The notes under the pieces are model-generated. The model saw only the letters and a program-made list of their open reading frames with translations, had not been told where the DNA came from and ran no database searches. Of a stretch of DNA of 20,044 nt, positions 1 to 6,191 are shown one piece after another (positions within the stretch are counted from its first letter, which is position 1; every line of letters begins with the position of its first letter). The DNA is from Desulfobacteraceae bacterium (lineage in GTDB: Bacteria > Desulfobacterota > Desulfobacteria > Desulfobacterales > JAABSP01), in assembly GCA_011390035.1 (NCBI GenBank), contig JAABTE010000009.1:1-20044 (forward strand), written 5' to 3'. The position numbers were made by a program, and so were the translations under genes.

Positions 1-22
1 GTGCGGGGATAAGGGAGGCCGG

Positions 23-691
23 ATGGGTCCGGCCATCGGACTTTACGGCGGCACCTTCAACCCCATCCACAACGGCCACCTGCGCTCCGCCGTGGAGGTG
101 GGGGAGGCCTTCGGCCTGGACCCGGTGTATCTGATCCCCTCGGCCACGCCGCCCCACAAGCCCCGGGCCGGCATTGTGGAAGCGGCCCACCGGCTGGAGA
201 TGACCCGCCTCGGGGCCGGCCGCGCCCCCGGCCTTTCCGTATCCGACGTGGAGCTTCGGCGGTCCGGTCCCTCCTACTCGGTGGACACCATCGCCCATTT
301 CCGGTCCAGCGTCCCGGAGGGGCGGATCTATTTCATAGTGGGCCGGGACGCCTTCATGGAGATCGACACCTGGAACCGCAACTCAGAGCTGTTCGATCTG
401 GCGCCCATGATCGTTATCAGCCGCCCGAGCCCGGAGGCGCCGGACGGCGGCATTGATCCCGGCACCCTGGGCCGATATCTGCGGCAAACCATATCCGATG
501 CCTATGACTGGTCGGCGTCGGACGCCTGTTTTCATCACCCGGAAAAACAGCCCATCCACATCGCCCGCGTGAGCCTGATGGAGATTTCATCCACAGACGT
601 GCGCCGGCGGGCGCGGGATGGCCGTTCCATCCGGTTTCTCGTCCCCGGCAGGGTGGCGGACTATATTGAGGCTGAAGGATTGTATCGATGA
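23..691 (+). CDS. nadD: Nicotinate-nucleotide adenylyltransferase NadD
   Basis: Transfers AMP from ATP to nicotinate mononucleotide, giving deamido-NAD in cytoplasmic NAD synthesis. The 222-residue protein has the usual family length. The nucleotidyltransferase signature GGTFNPIHNGH is at residues 9-19, with the two His of the HxGH type. Further family motifs are PPHKP (43-47), SGPSYSVDT (81-89), GRDAF (107-111) and the C-terminal ISSTDVRRR (188-196), which binds ATP phosphates. The ATG at 23 is preceded by AAGGGAGG at 11-18. The stop overlaps the next start (ATGA at 688-691), so it is probably translationally coupled to rsfS. A TAA at 10-12 may close an upstream gene; proA often precedes nadD, but three codons are too few to tell. 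Confidence 0.96.
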   Translation: MGPAIGLYGGTFNPIHNGHLRSAVEVGEAFGLDPVYLIPSATPPHKPRAGIVEAAHRLEMTRLGAGRAPGLSVSDVELRRSGPSYSVDTIAHFRSSVPEGRIYFIVGRDAFMEIDTWNRNSELFDLAPMIVISRPSPEAPDGGIDPGTLGRYLRQTISDAYDWSASDACFHHPEKQPIHIARVSLMEISSTDVRRRARDGRSIRFLVPGRVADYIEAEGLYR

Positions 692-1272
692 CAGAGGAAA
701 AAGCGGCGCGGGACCTCGCGCTGTTCGTAAAGACGATTCTGGAAAGAAAGGTCCACGATCCGGTGGTCCTGGCGGTGGGGAAGCTGACCTCCATCGCCGA
801 TTATTTCATCATCTGCGGCGGCCGGTCCAACCGGCAGGTGGCGGCTATCGCCGAGCACGTGGAGGTGAGCCTGAAGAAGCGGGGCGTCCGGCCCCTATCG
901 GTGGAGGGGGCCAAGGACGGCCAGTGGGCGCTGCTCGATTACGGAGATGTGATCATCCATGTGTTTTTCGAGACGGCGCGGGAGTTTTATGACCTGGAGG
1001 GGCTGTGGGCCGACGCGCCCCGGGTGGATATCTCCGACCACATCCGGGAGGCTGAAAAAGCGGTTCGCTCCGGCGACGCGGCTTTATCCGGTGACGCGGT
1101 CCGATCCGGTGATCTTGACGAAGCCGACGACGGCATGGAAGACGACGGCATCGAAGACGGCGGCATCGAAGATGACGGCTTCGAAGATGATGACATCGAA
1201 GACGACGACATGGAAGATGACGGCTTCGAAGACGATGACATCCAAGACGATGACGAAGAGGATGCGCCATGA
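688..1272 (+). CDS. rsfS: Ribosome silencing factor RsfS with acidic repeat tail
   Basis: RsfS (Iojap/YbeB family) binds ribosomal protein uL14 and blocks subunit joining when nutrients are short. The conserved domain fills residues 1 to about 120: LTSIADYFIICGG (33-45), SNRQV (47-51), GQWALLDYGDVIIHVF (78-93) and the FYDLEGLW segment (100-107). Family members usually stop near 105-130 residues. This one has 194, with a long extra tail: three SGD-containing units (128-142), then about nine five-residue repeats of the type EDD[GD][MIF] from residue 146. The tail is extremely acidic and probably disordered; its role is unknown. The gene overlaps nadD by ATGA at its start and gpmI by ATGA at its end. 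Confidence 0.93.
   Translation: MTEEKAARDLALFVKTILERKVHDPVVLAVGKLTSIADYFIICGGRSNRQVAAIAEHVEVSLKKRGVRPLSVEGAKDGQWALLDYGDVIIHVFFETAREFYDLEGLWADAPRVDISDHIREAEKAVRSGDAALSGDAVRSGDLDEADDGMEDDGIEDGGIEDDGFEDDDIEDDDMEDDGFEDDDIQDDDEEDAP
1123..1257 (+). repeat. 15-bp in-frame tandem repeat encoding acidic pentapeptides
   Basis: About nine imperfect 15-bp units, typified by GAAGACGACGGCATC, run head to tail inside the 3' end of rsfS. They encode the series ADDGM, EDDGI, EDGGI, EDDGF, EDDDI, EDDDM, EDDGF, EDDDI, QDDDE. The reading frame is kept throughout, as expected for selection on a coding minisatellite. A shorter SGD-type repeat precedes it at about 1069-1113. Confidence 0.9.
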
Positions 1273-2900
1273 CACACCGCCCGAAACCCTGTGCGCTGAT
1301 TATCCTGGACGGCTGGGGCGTCCGGCCGGCCGACGACGGCAACGCCATCGCCCTGGCCCGCACTCCCCGGCTCGACGCCCTGTTCGCGGACTACCCCCAC
1401 ACCCTTCTGGCGTGCAGCGGGCCGTCGGTGGGCCTGCCGGAGGGGATCATGGGCAACTCCGAGGTGGGACACCTGAACATCGGGGCCGGCCGGGTGGTGT
1501 ATCAGGACCTGATGCGCATCAATCTGGCCATCCGGGACGGGAGCTTTTTTGAAAATCCGCCCCTGGCCGGCCTGATGGACGCCATCTCCGGCGAGGGCGG
1601 CGCCCTGCACCTGATGGGCCTGGTCTCCGACGGCGGCGTCCACAGCGACCTGTCCCACCTTCTGGCCCTGATGGACATGGCCCGGGGCCGGGGCGTGGGC
1701 CGGCTGTATGTCCACGCCATCCTGGACGGCCGGGACACCCCGCCGGACAGCGGCGCCGGCTATGTGAAACAGGTTGCCGACCATATTGCCGAAACCGGCT
1801 TCGGCGCCATCGCCACAGTCTGCGGCCGGTTCTACGCCATGGACCGGGACACCAGGTGGGAGCGGATCGAAAAGGCTTACCGCCTATATGCCGCCGGCGA
1901 GGGCGAGGTGGCTGCCGACCCGGTGGAGGCCATCCGGAACGCCTATGCCCGGGGGGAGACGGACGAGTTTGTCCGGCCGGTGGCCATCGCCGGCCCCGGC
2001 GCGGCCACAGGTGCGGCCATAGGGGGGGTCACCGGTGCGGCCAAAGGTGCGGCCACAGGGGTGGCCACCGGCGCGGAGCCGGTCCGGGTCCGGCGTGGCG
2101 ATGGCATCATCTTCTTCAACTTCCGGGCGGACCGGGCGCGGGAGATCACCCGGGCTTTTACCGCAGACGATTTTCCCCACTTCCCCCGGCCGGACCGGCC
2201 CGACCTGAAGGGCTACGTCTGCATGACCCAATACGACTCCACCTTCAATCTGCCCGCGGCCTTTCCGCCCATCCATCTGACCAACATCCTGGGGCAGGCG
2301 ATCCAGGACAGCGGCCTTCGCCAGCTCCGTATCGCTGAAACCGAAAAATACGCCCATGTCACCTATTTTTTCAATGGCGGCCGGGAGGCGCCCTTCGATG
2401 GCGAGGAGCGGCGGCTGATCCCATCTCCCCGGGAGGTGGAGACCTACGACGAGAAGCCGGAGATGAGCGCCGCGGCCGTGGCCGACGAGGTGGTGGCCCG
2501 GATCGAATCGGAGGCATATGACCTGATCGTACTCAACTTCGCCAACATGGACATGGTGGGCCACACCGGCGTTCTGGAGGCGGCCATCCGCGCCAGCGAG
2601 ACGGTGGACGCCTGCGTGGGCCGGGTGACGGCGGCCGTCCTTGAAAAGGGGGGCGTGGCGCTGATCACCGCGGATCACGGCAACGCCGAGATGATGAAGG
2701 CGCCGGGCGGCGGCGCGCACACCGCCCACACCACCAATCCGGTGCCCTTCGTGCTGGCGGACCCGGCCCGAAAGGGCGTCGCGCTCCGGGAGGGCGGCAT
2801 CCTGGGCGACATCGCGCCCACGGTTCTGGCCATAATGGGTCTGGATCAGCCGGCGGAAATGACCGGCAAATCATTGATAGCGATATCCGACAAGGCATGA
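1269..2900 (+). CDS. gpmI: 2,3-bisphosphoglycerate-independent phosphoglycerate mutase
   Basis: Interconverts 3- and 2-phosphoglycerate in glycolysis/gluconeogenesis through a phosphoserine intermediate and Mn2+ (alkaline phosphatase superfamily). LILDGWG-type metal-binding start IILDGWG lies at residues 11-17, the catalytic Ser64 in MGNSEVGHLN (61-70), the transferase-domain motif LDGRDTPP (152-159), metal ligands in NFANMDMVGHTG (423-434) and TADHGNAE (467-474), and a late AHTTNPVPF (486-494). The length of 543 residues is about 30 above the usual 505-515. The excess is a Gly/Ala-rich insert at residues 241-270, just before the conserved GDGIIFFNFRADR segment. The start overlaps the rsfS stop. 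Confidence 0.96.
   Translation: MTHRPKPCALIILDGWGVRPADDGNAIALARTPRLDALFADYPHTLLACSGPSVGLPEGIMGNSEVGHLNIGAGRVVYQDLMRINLAIRDGSFFENPPLAGLMDAISGEGGALHLMGLVSDGGVHSDLSHLLALMDMARGRGVGRLYVHAILDGRDTPPDSGAGYVKQVADHIAETGFGAIATVCGRFYAMDRDTRWERIEKAYRLYAAGEGEVAADPVEAIRNAYARGETDEFVRPVAIAGPGAATGAAIGGVTGAAKGAATGVATGAEPVRVRRGDGIIFFNFRADRAREITRAFTADDFPHFPRPDRPDLKGYVCMTQYDSTFNLPAAFPPIHLTNILGQAIQDSGLRQLRIAETEKYAHVTYFFNGGREAPFDGEERRLIPSPREVETYDEKPEMSAAAVADEVVARIESEAYDLIVLNFANMDMVGHTGVLEAAIRASETVDACVGRVTAAVLEKGGVALITADHGNAEMMKAPGGGAHTAHTTNPVPFVLADPARKGVALREGGILGDIAPTVLAIMGLDQPAEMTGKSLIAISDKA
2001..2072 (+). repeat. Six 12-bp in-frame repeats inside gpmI
   Basis: Six head-to-tail 12-bp units, typified by GCGGCCACAGGT, encode AATG, AAIG, GVTG, AAKG, AATG and VATG (residues 245-268 of GpmI). 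They sit between the phosphotransferase-domain helix and the return to the phosphatase domain, where other family members have a short loop. Confidence 0.9.
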
Positions 2901-2948
2901 TATCCGGTGATTAGGCAGCATCCCGTCGAATTCGTTCCAGGCTCGGAA

Positions 2949-2970
2949 GCCGGGGAATGAATCCCCCGGC
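2949..2970 (+). terminator. Hairpin after gpmI, weak terminator candidate
   Basis: A perfect 7-bp inverted repeat, GCCGGGG (2949-2955) and CCCCGGC (2964-2970), has an 8-nt loop and lies about 50 bp after the gpmI stop. No T-run follows, so intrinsic termination is doubtful. It could instead stabilise the 3' end of the upstream transcript. Confidence 0.28.
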
Positions 2971-3065
2971 CATGCGGCTGGGCGTCGGTTGATAAGCGCG
3001 GGCTGATGATTCCCATCACAGTCTGATGCGGTATTTTTGCAATTACGGAAAAAGGGAGAGACGCC

Positions 3066-3602
3066 ATGACCGACGAGAAAATCCTCCACGAGATGATCAA
3101 GGATTACGCCACTGGAAAATCGGTGCCCGATGTGGGCGCCGAGGGAAACCGCCAGGCGGTGGAGCGGCACCTGGTGGAGAAAAAGGGCTATGACCGCTCT
3201 CACCTGCGCATCGACCTGCCCCTGGAGCTGACCGTTGCCGGCGCGCCCTATCGCTCCAGGGTGGATCTTGCCGTGGTGGTGGACGGTGTCTGTCACATCG
3301 TCTTCAAGTGCGTTGCCGCCTCCCTGGGCTCCCGGGAGCGGGAGATCGTTTCCGCCGCCCGGCTGCTGTATCCCGAATACCAGGTGCCGGTGGCCGTTTC
3401 ATCGGATGGGGACAACGCCATGGTGATGAACGCCATTTCCGGTAAAAAGATCGGCGAGGGAATGGCGGCCATTCCGGACCTTGAGGCGGCCATGGCTGCG
3501 GTCCGGGCTTTTATTCCCGCGCCGTTTCCGGCCGAGCGACGGGAGCGGGAGGGGCTGATCTTCCGGACCTACGACCTGGAAAATGTCAACCGGGCGCTTT
3601 AA
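3066..3602 (+). CDS. HsdR N-terminal-like (nuclease-fold) orphan protein
   Basis: A 178-residue stand-alone protein resembling the type I restriction enzyme R-subunit N-terminal domain (HSDR_N_2 type). Visible family features are the segment GNRQAVERHLVEKKGY (27-42), then RIDLPLELTV (48-57) and RSRVDLAVVVDG (63-74). D67 matches the catalytic Asp of the PD-(D/E)xK fold. Where the family has E-C-K, this protein reads F80-K81-C82, so the ExK pair looks lost and nuclease activity is doubtful. No HsdM, HsdS or helicase part is present nearby. The start ATG follows GGGAG (3054-3058) at 7 nt. It may be co-transcribed with gpmI or have its own promoter. Function unknown. Confidence 0.75.
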   Translation: MTDEKILHEMIKDYATGKSVPDVGAEGNRQAVERHLVEKKGYDRSHLRIDLPLELTVAGAPYRSRVDLAVVVDGVCHIVFKCVAASLGSREREIVSAARLLYPEYQVPVAVSSDGDNAMVMNAISGKKIGEGMAAIPDLEAAMAAVRAFIPAPFPAERREREGLIFRTYDLENVNRAL

Positions 3603-3637
3603 AGCCGCCACCGCCCCGACGCCCGGTCCGCCAATTC

Positions 3638-3667
3638 CGCCGGCTCCTGCCGGGGCCGGCGCCTTTC
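3638..3667 (+). terminator. Probable intrinsic terminator before the chemosensory operon
   Basis: A perfect 7-bp stem CGCCGGC (3638-3644) / GCCGGCG (3655-3661) with a 10-nt loop is followed by CCTTTC and further T-rich sequence. It lies 36 bp after the stop of the HsdR-N-like gene and before a promoter, where a terminator would be expected. The T-run is short, so the call is moderate. Confidence 0.4.
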
Positions 3668-3693
3668 AAATCGCATTTTCAGCCAGCCGTCTC

Positions 3694-3723
3694 TTTACAT
3701 TTCTCCGATTTAAATGTTATAAA
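3694..3723 (+). promoter_or_regulatory. Sigma70-type promoter for the STAS-cheA operon
   Basis: TTTACA (3694-3699) and TATAAA (3718-3723) each match the -35 and -10 consensus at five of six positions, with an 18-bp spacer. The surroundings are clearly AT-richer than the rest of the window. Transcription would begin near 3730, leaving a leader of about 100 nt before the STAS start codon. Confidence 0.5.
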
Positions 3724-3821
3724 AATTTCAAAGGATTCGGATCAACAGTCGATTCCCTTTCGTTTTTCCGCGACAGCAAGGCCGGATCGGCGGCGCGCGG
3801 ACGGCGTCATGTCCATAGACC

Positions 3822-3832
3822 AGGGGGGAAGG
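3822..3832 (+). promoter_or_regulatory. Ribosome binding site fixing the STAS start
   Basis: A purine-rich run AGGGGGGAAGG ends 2 nt before the ATG at 3835. The reading frame is open further upstream to 3583, but that part crosses the terminator and promoter and has no family similarity, so 3835 is preferred. Confidence 0.6.
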
Positions 3833-3834
3833 CC

Positions 3835-4134
3835 ATGTCCATCACAACAGGGAGCAGGGACGGGGAGACCGTGATGAAAATCGAAGGCCCCATGAGCATC
3901 TACGAGGTGACGGATCTTCGGGAGGCGATGCTGGAGCATTTCCGGGAGACCGGCGGATTCGTTCTGGATCTGGCTGCGGTGGACGCCTGTGACACGGCCG
4001 GCGTGCAGTTGCTCTGCTCGGCCCGGGTCAGCGCCCGCCGGAAGGACCGGCCCTTCAAGGTGCTGGCCGCTTCCGACGCGGTCATCGACGCCATTCGGGG
4101 CATCGGCCTGAGTCCGTCGGAACTTCTCGATTGA
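3835..4134 (+). CDS. STAS-domain protein (anti-anti-sigma-like)
   Basis: A 99-residue protein made only of a STAS domain, the fold of SpoIIAA-type regulators and MlaB. The conserved loop appears as CDTAGVQLL (52-60), at the position that in SpoIIAA reads DSSG and carries the phosphorylated Ser. Here Thr54 is the only hydroxyl residue in the D-T-A-G tetrad and the exact SpoIIAA phospho-position is Ala. Such domains bind a kinase or sigma/anti-sigma partner. Being first in the operon, 35 bp before cheA, suggests a role with CheA, but no RsbW-type kinase is in the window. Start chosen by the ribosome binding site and domain length. Confidence 0.82.
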   Translation: MSITTGSRDGETVMKIEGPMSIYEVTDLREAMLEHFRETGGFVLDLAAVDACDTAGVQLLCSARVSARRKDRPFKVLAASDAVIDAIRGIGLSPSELLD

Positions 4135-4171
4135 TGGAGACATCGTCCAACTGATGGAGGCATCGTTCAAT
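4132..4171 (+). repeat. 20-bp tandem duplication across the STAS-cheA junction
   Basis: TGATGGAGACATCGTCCAAC (4132-4151) is followed directly by TGATGGAGGCATCGTTCAAT (4152-4171), 17 of 20 positions identical. The first copy holds the STAS stop codon. The second holds the GGAGG-like ribosome binding site and contributes the first two bases of the cheA start codon. Confidence 0.8.
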
Positions 4172-6191
4172 GGAAGATCACAGGGCGGCCTATAAAGAAG
4201 AGGCCCAGGAACTGCTCTCGGACCTGGAGAGCGGCCTTCTGGAACTCGAGGAGAAACCGGACGACGAGGAGCTGATCGCCCGGGTCTTCCGGACCCTGCA
4301 CACCATCAAGGGATCGGGGGCCATGTTCGGCTTTGACGACGTGGCGGCCTTCACCCATGAGATCGAGGCGGTGTTTGACGCCATCCGATCCGGCCGGCTC
4401 GCGGTCACAAAGGAGCTGGTGGACCAGGCCCTGGCGGCCCGGGACCTGATCCGGAGGATGGTGGCCGAAGAGGCGGTGGACACCACCCTGGCAGCGGATA
4501 TGATGGGCCGGTTCAGGCGGATGCTGCCCGATGCGGCCCCGGCGCTTGCCGCCGGCCCGGCCCTTGAAGAGGGCCAGGACGCGCCCGCATCGTATCACAT
4601 CCGCTTTGCCCCCCACGCCGACCTGTTTCGCACCGGCAACAGCCCGGACCTGATCATGGGGGAACTGAGGGAACTGGGGCAAGCGCAGATCATCGCCCAT
4701 CTGGACATGGTGCCGCCCCTTTCCGACATGCGGCCCGAGGACTGCAATATCCGATGGGAGATCATGCTGCGCACCGGCCGATCCATGTCGGACATCCGGG
4801 ATGTTTTCATCTTCGCCGAGGACAACTGCGACCTGGAGATCCTGCCCATGGAGAGCAAGGGGATCGAGGATCGCCGGCGCATAGGAGAGATCCTGCTGGC
4901 CCGGGGCGAAATCTCGGCCGAGACGCTGGAGGAGGCCCTGCGCATCCAGGAGACGGGCCACCCCGCCGAGCCCCGCGCGCGGCAGGTGGCCATCACCGTC
5001 TCCAGCATCCGGGTGCCGGCGGAAAAGCTCGATTTCCTGGTGAACCTTGTGGGGGAGCTGGTGACGGTCCAGGCCAACCTCACCCGCAAGTCGCGGCTGC
5101 TGTCCGACGCCGAGCTGATCTCAATCGCCGAGGAGGTGGAGCGGCTCACCGCCTCCCTGCGGGACAACACCATGGGCTTGCGGATGCTGCCCATCGGCGC
5201 CACCTTTCAAAAGTTCCGCCGCCTGGTGCGGGATCTGGCCCTGGAGCTGGGCAAGGAGGTGGTCATGACCACCTCCGGCGAGGACACGGAGCTGGACAAG
5301 AACATGATCGAGCAGCTCAACGACCCGCTGGTGCATATCATCCGAAACGAGATCGATCACGGCATCGAGCCGCCCTCGGCGCGAAGAGCCCTTGGCAAGC
5401 CGTCCCACGGCACCATCCACCTGGCCGCCTCCCATTCCGGGCCCAATGTGCGCATCCGCGTTTCCGGCGACGGCGCCGGCATCGATCTGGCCGCGGCGCG
5501 GAGCAAGGCGGTGGAGCGCGGCTTGATTCAGCGGGACGCGCGGCCCACGGACAAGGAGCTTCTGGATCTGCTCTTCGCCCCCGGATTTTCCACGGCCAAA
5601 AGGGTGACGGATGTTTCCGGCCGGGGCGTCGGCATGGACGTGGTCAAGCGCCGGATCGAGAGCCTGCGCGGAACGGTGGATATCGAGACCGAAAAGGGCG
5701 TCGGCACCACCCTTGTTTTGAGCCTGCCTTTGACACTGGCCATCATCGACGGCCTGCTGGTGTCCATCGGCGGCACCTATTTCGTCATTCCCCTGTCGGC
5801 GGTGGAAGAGTGCCTGGAGATGGCTCGTGCCGCCGCGGAGCGCGCCCGGGACCGGGGCATGATGAGCCATCGGGGCCACCTGATCCTTTACCTGAGCCTG
5901 CGGGAGTTTTTCACCATACGCGAGGCGGCCCCGGCCATCGAGCGGGTGGTGGTCTCCGAGATCAAGGGCGAGAAGGTGGCCTTCGGCCTGGATCAGGTTA
6001 TCGGCCATCACCAGACCGTGATAAAGCCCCTGGGCCGGGTTTACCGGGACATAGAGGGCGTCTCCGGCGCCACCATCCTGGGGGACGGCAGCGTGGCCCT
6101 GATCCTGGACATGCCGGCCCTGTTCGAGGTGGCGGAGAAAAAGGCGGAGCAGCGGGGGGAAGCCGGGCGAACGGAGAGAGCGCGATTATGA
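4170..6191 (+). CDS. cheA: Chemotaxis histidine kinase CheA
   Basis: Central kinase that autophosphorylates from ATP under receptor control and passes phosphate to CheY and CheB. The 673-residue order is: P1 Hpt domain with HTIKGSG (H44 is the phospho-site); a P2-like response-regulator docking region (about 140-228); a short MshEN-type motif at 237-260; P3 dimerisation helices (about 275-335, with LVNLVGELVTVQ); the P4 ATPase with N box HIIRNEIDHG (389-398), G1 box GDGAGID (433-439) and G2 box FSTAKRVTDVSGRGVGMD (473-490); and a P5 CheW-like receptor-coupling domain (about 520-655). The usual DDGxG reads GDGAG, keeping the second Asp. All catalytic boxes are present, so it should be active. 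It overlaps the receptor gene by ATGA. Confidence 0.96.
   Translation: MEDHRAAYKEEAQELLSDLESGLLELEEKPDDEELIARVFRTLHTIKGSGAMFGFDDVAAFTHEIEAVFDAIRSGRLAVTKELVDQALAARDLIRRMVAEEAVDTTLAADMMGRFRRMLPDAAPALAAGPALEEGQDAPASYHIRFAPHADLFRTGNSPDLIMGELRELGQAQIIAHLDMVPPLSDMRPEDCNIRWEIMLRTGRSMSDIRDVFIFAEDNCDLEILPMESKGIEDRRRIGEILLARGEISAETLEEALRIQETGHPAEPRARQVAITVSSIRVPAEKLDFLVNLVGELVTVQANLTRKSRLLSDAELISIAEEVERLTASLRDNTMGLRMLPIGATFQKFRRLVRDLALELGKEVVMTTSGEDTELDKNMIEQLNDPLVHIIRNEIDHGIEPPSARRALGKPSHGTIHLAASHSGPNVRIRVSGDGAGIDLAAARSKAVERGLIQRDARPTDKELLDLLFAPGFSTAKRVTDVSGRGVGMDVVKRRIESLRGTVDIETEKGVGTTLVLSLPLTLAIIDGLLVSIGGTYFVIPLSAVEECLEMARAAAERARDRGMMSHRGHLILYLSLREFFTIREAAPAIERVVVSEIKGEKVAFGLDQVIGHHQTVIKPLGRVYRDIEGVSGATILGDGSVALILDMPALFEVAEKKAEQRGEAGRTERARL

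Noticed and set aside
1..12. Possible 3' end of an upstream gene (Val-Arg-Gly-stop), perhaps proA
   Set aside because: Only three codons are present, too short to support a call.
1084..1275. Small minus-strand hydrophobic ORF opposite the RsfS tail
   Set aside because: Its Val/Ile/Phe-rich repeats are the reverse complement of the acidic coding repeat, and no start signal is seen.
3026..3041. Sigma54-like element before the HsdR-N-like gene
   Set aside because: The -12 half (TTGCA) fits, but the first G of the essential -24 GG is missing.
3066..3602. Active type I restriction system
   Set aside because: No helicase, methylase or specificity gene is present, and the ExK nuclease residues are not seen.
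3583..3834. Longer N-terminus for the STAS protein
   Set aside because: The extension crosses a terminator-like hairpin and a promoter, lacks STAS similarity, and ATG 3835 has its own ribosome binding site.
4754..6187. Upstream 478-codon open extension of the receptor frame lying inside cheA
   Set aside because: It overlaps a fully conserved cheA in another frame and is Gly/His/Arg/Pro-rich without family similarity. It is an artefact of high GC; the receptor starts at 6188 with TM1.
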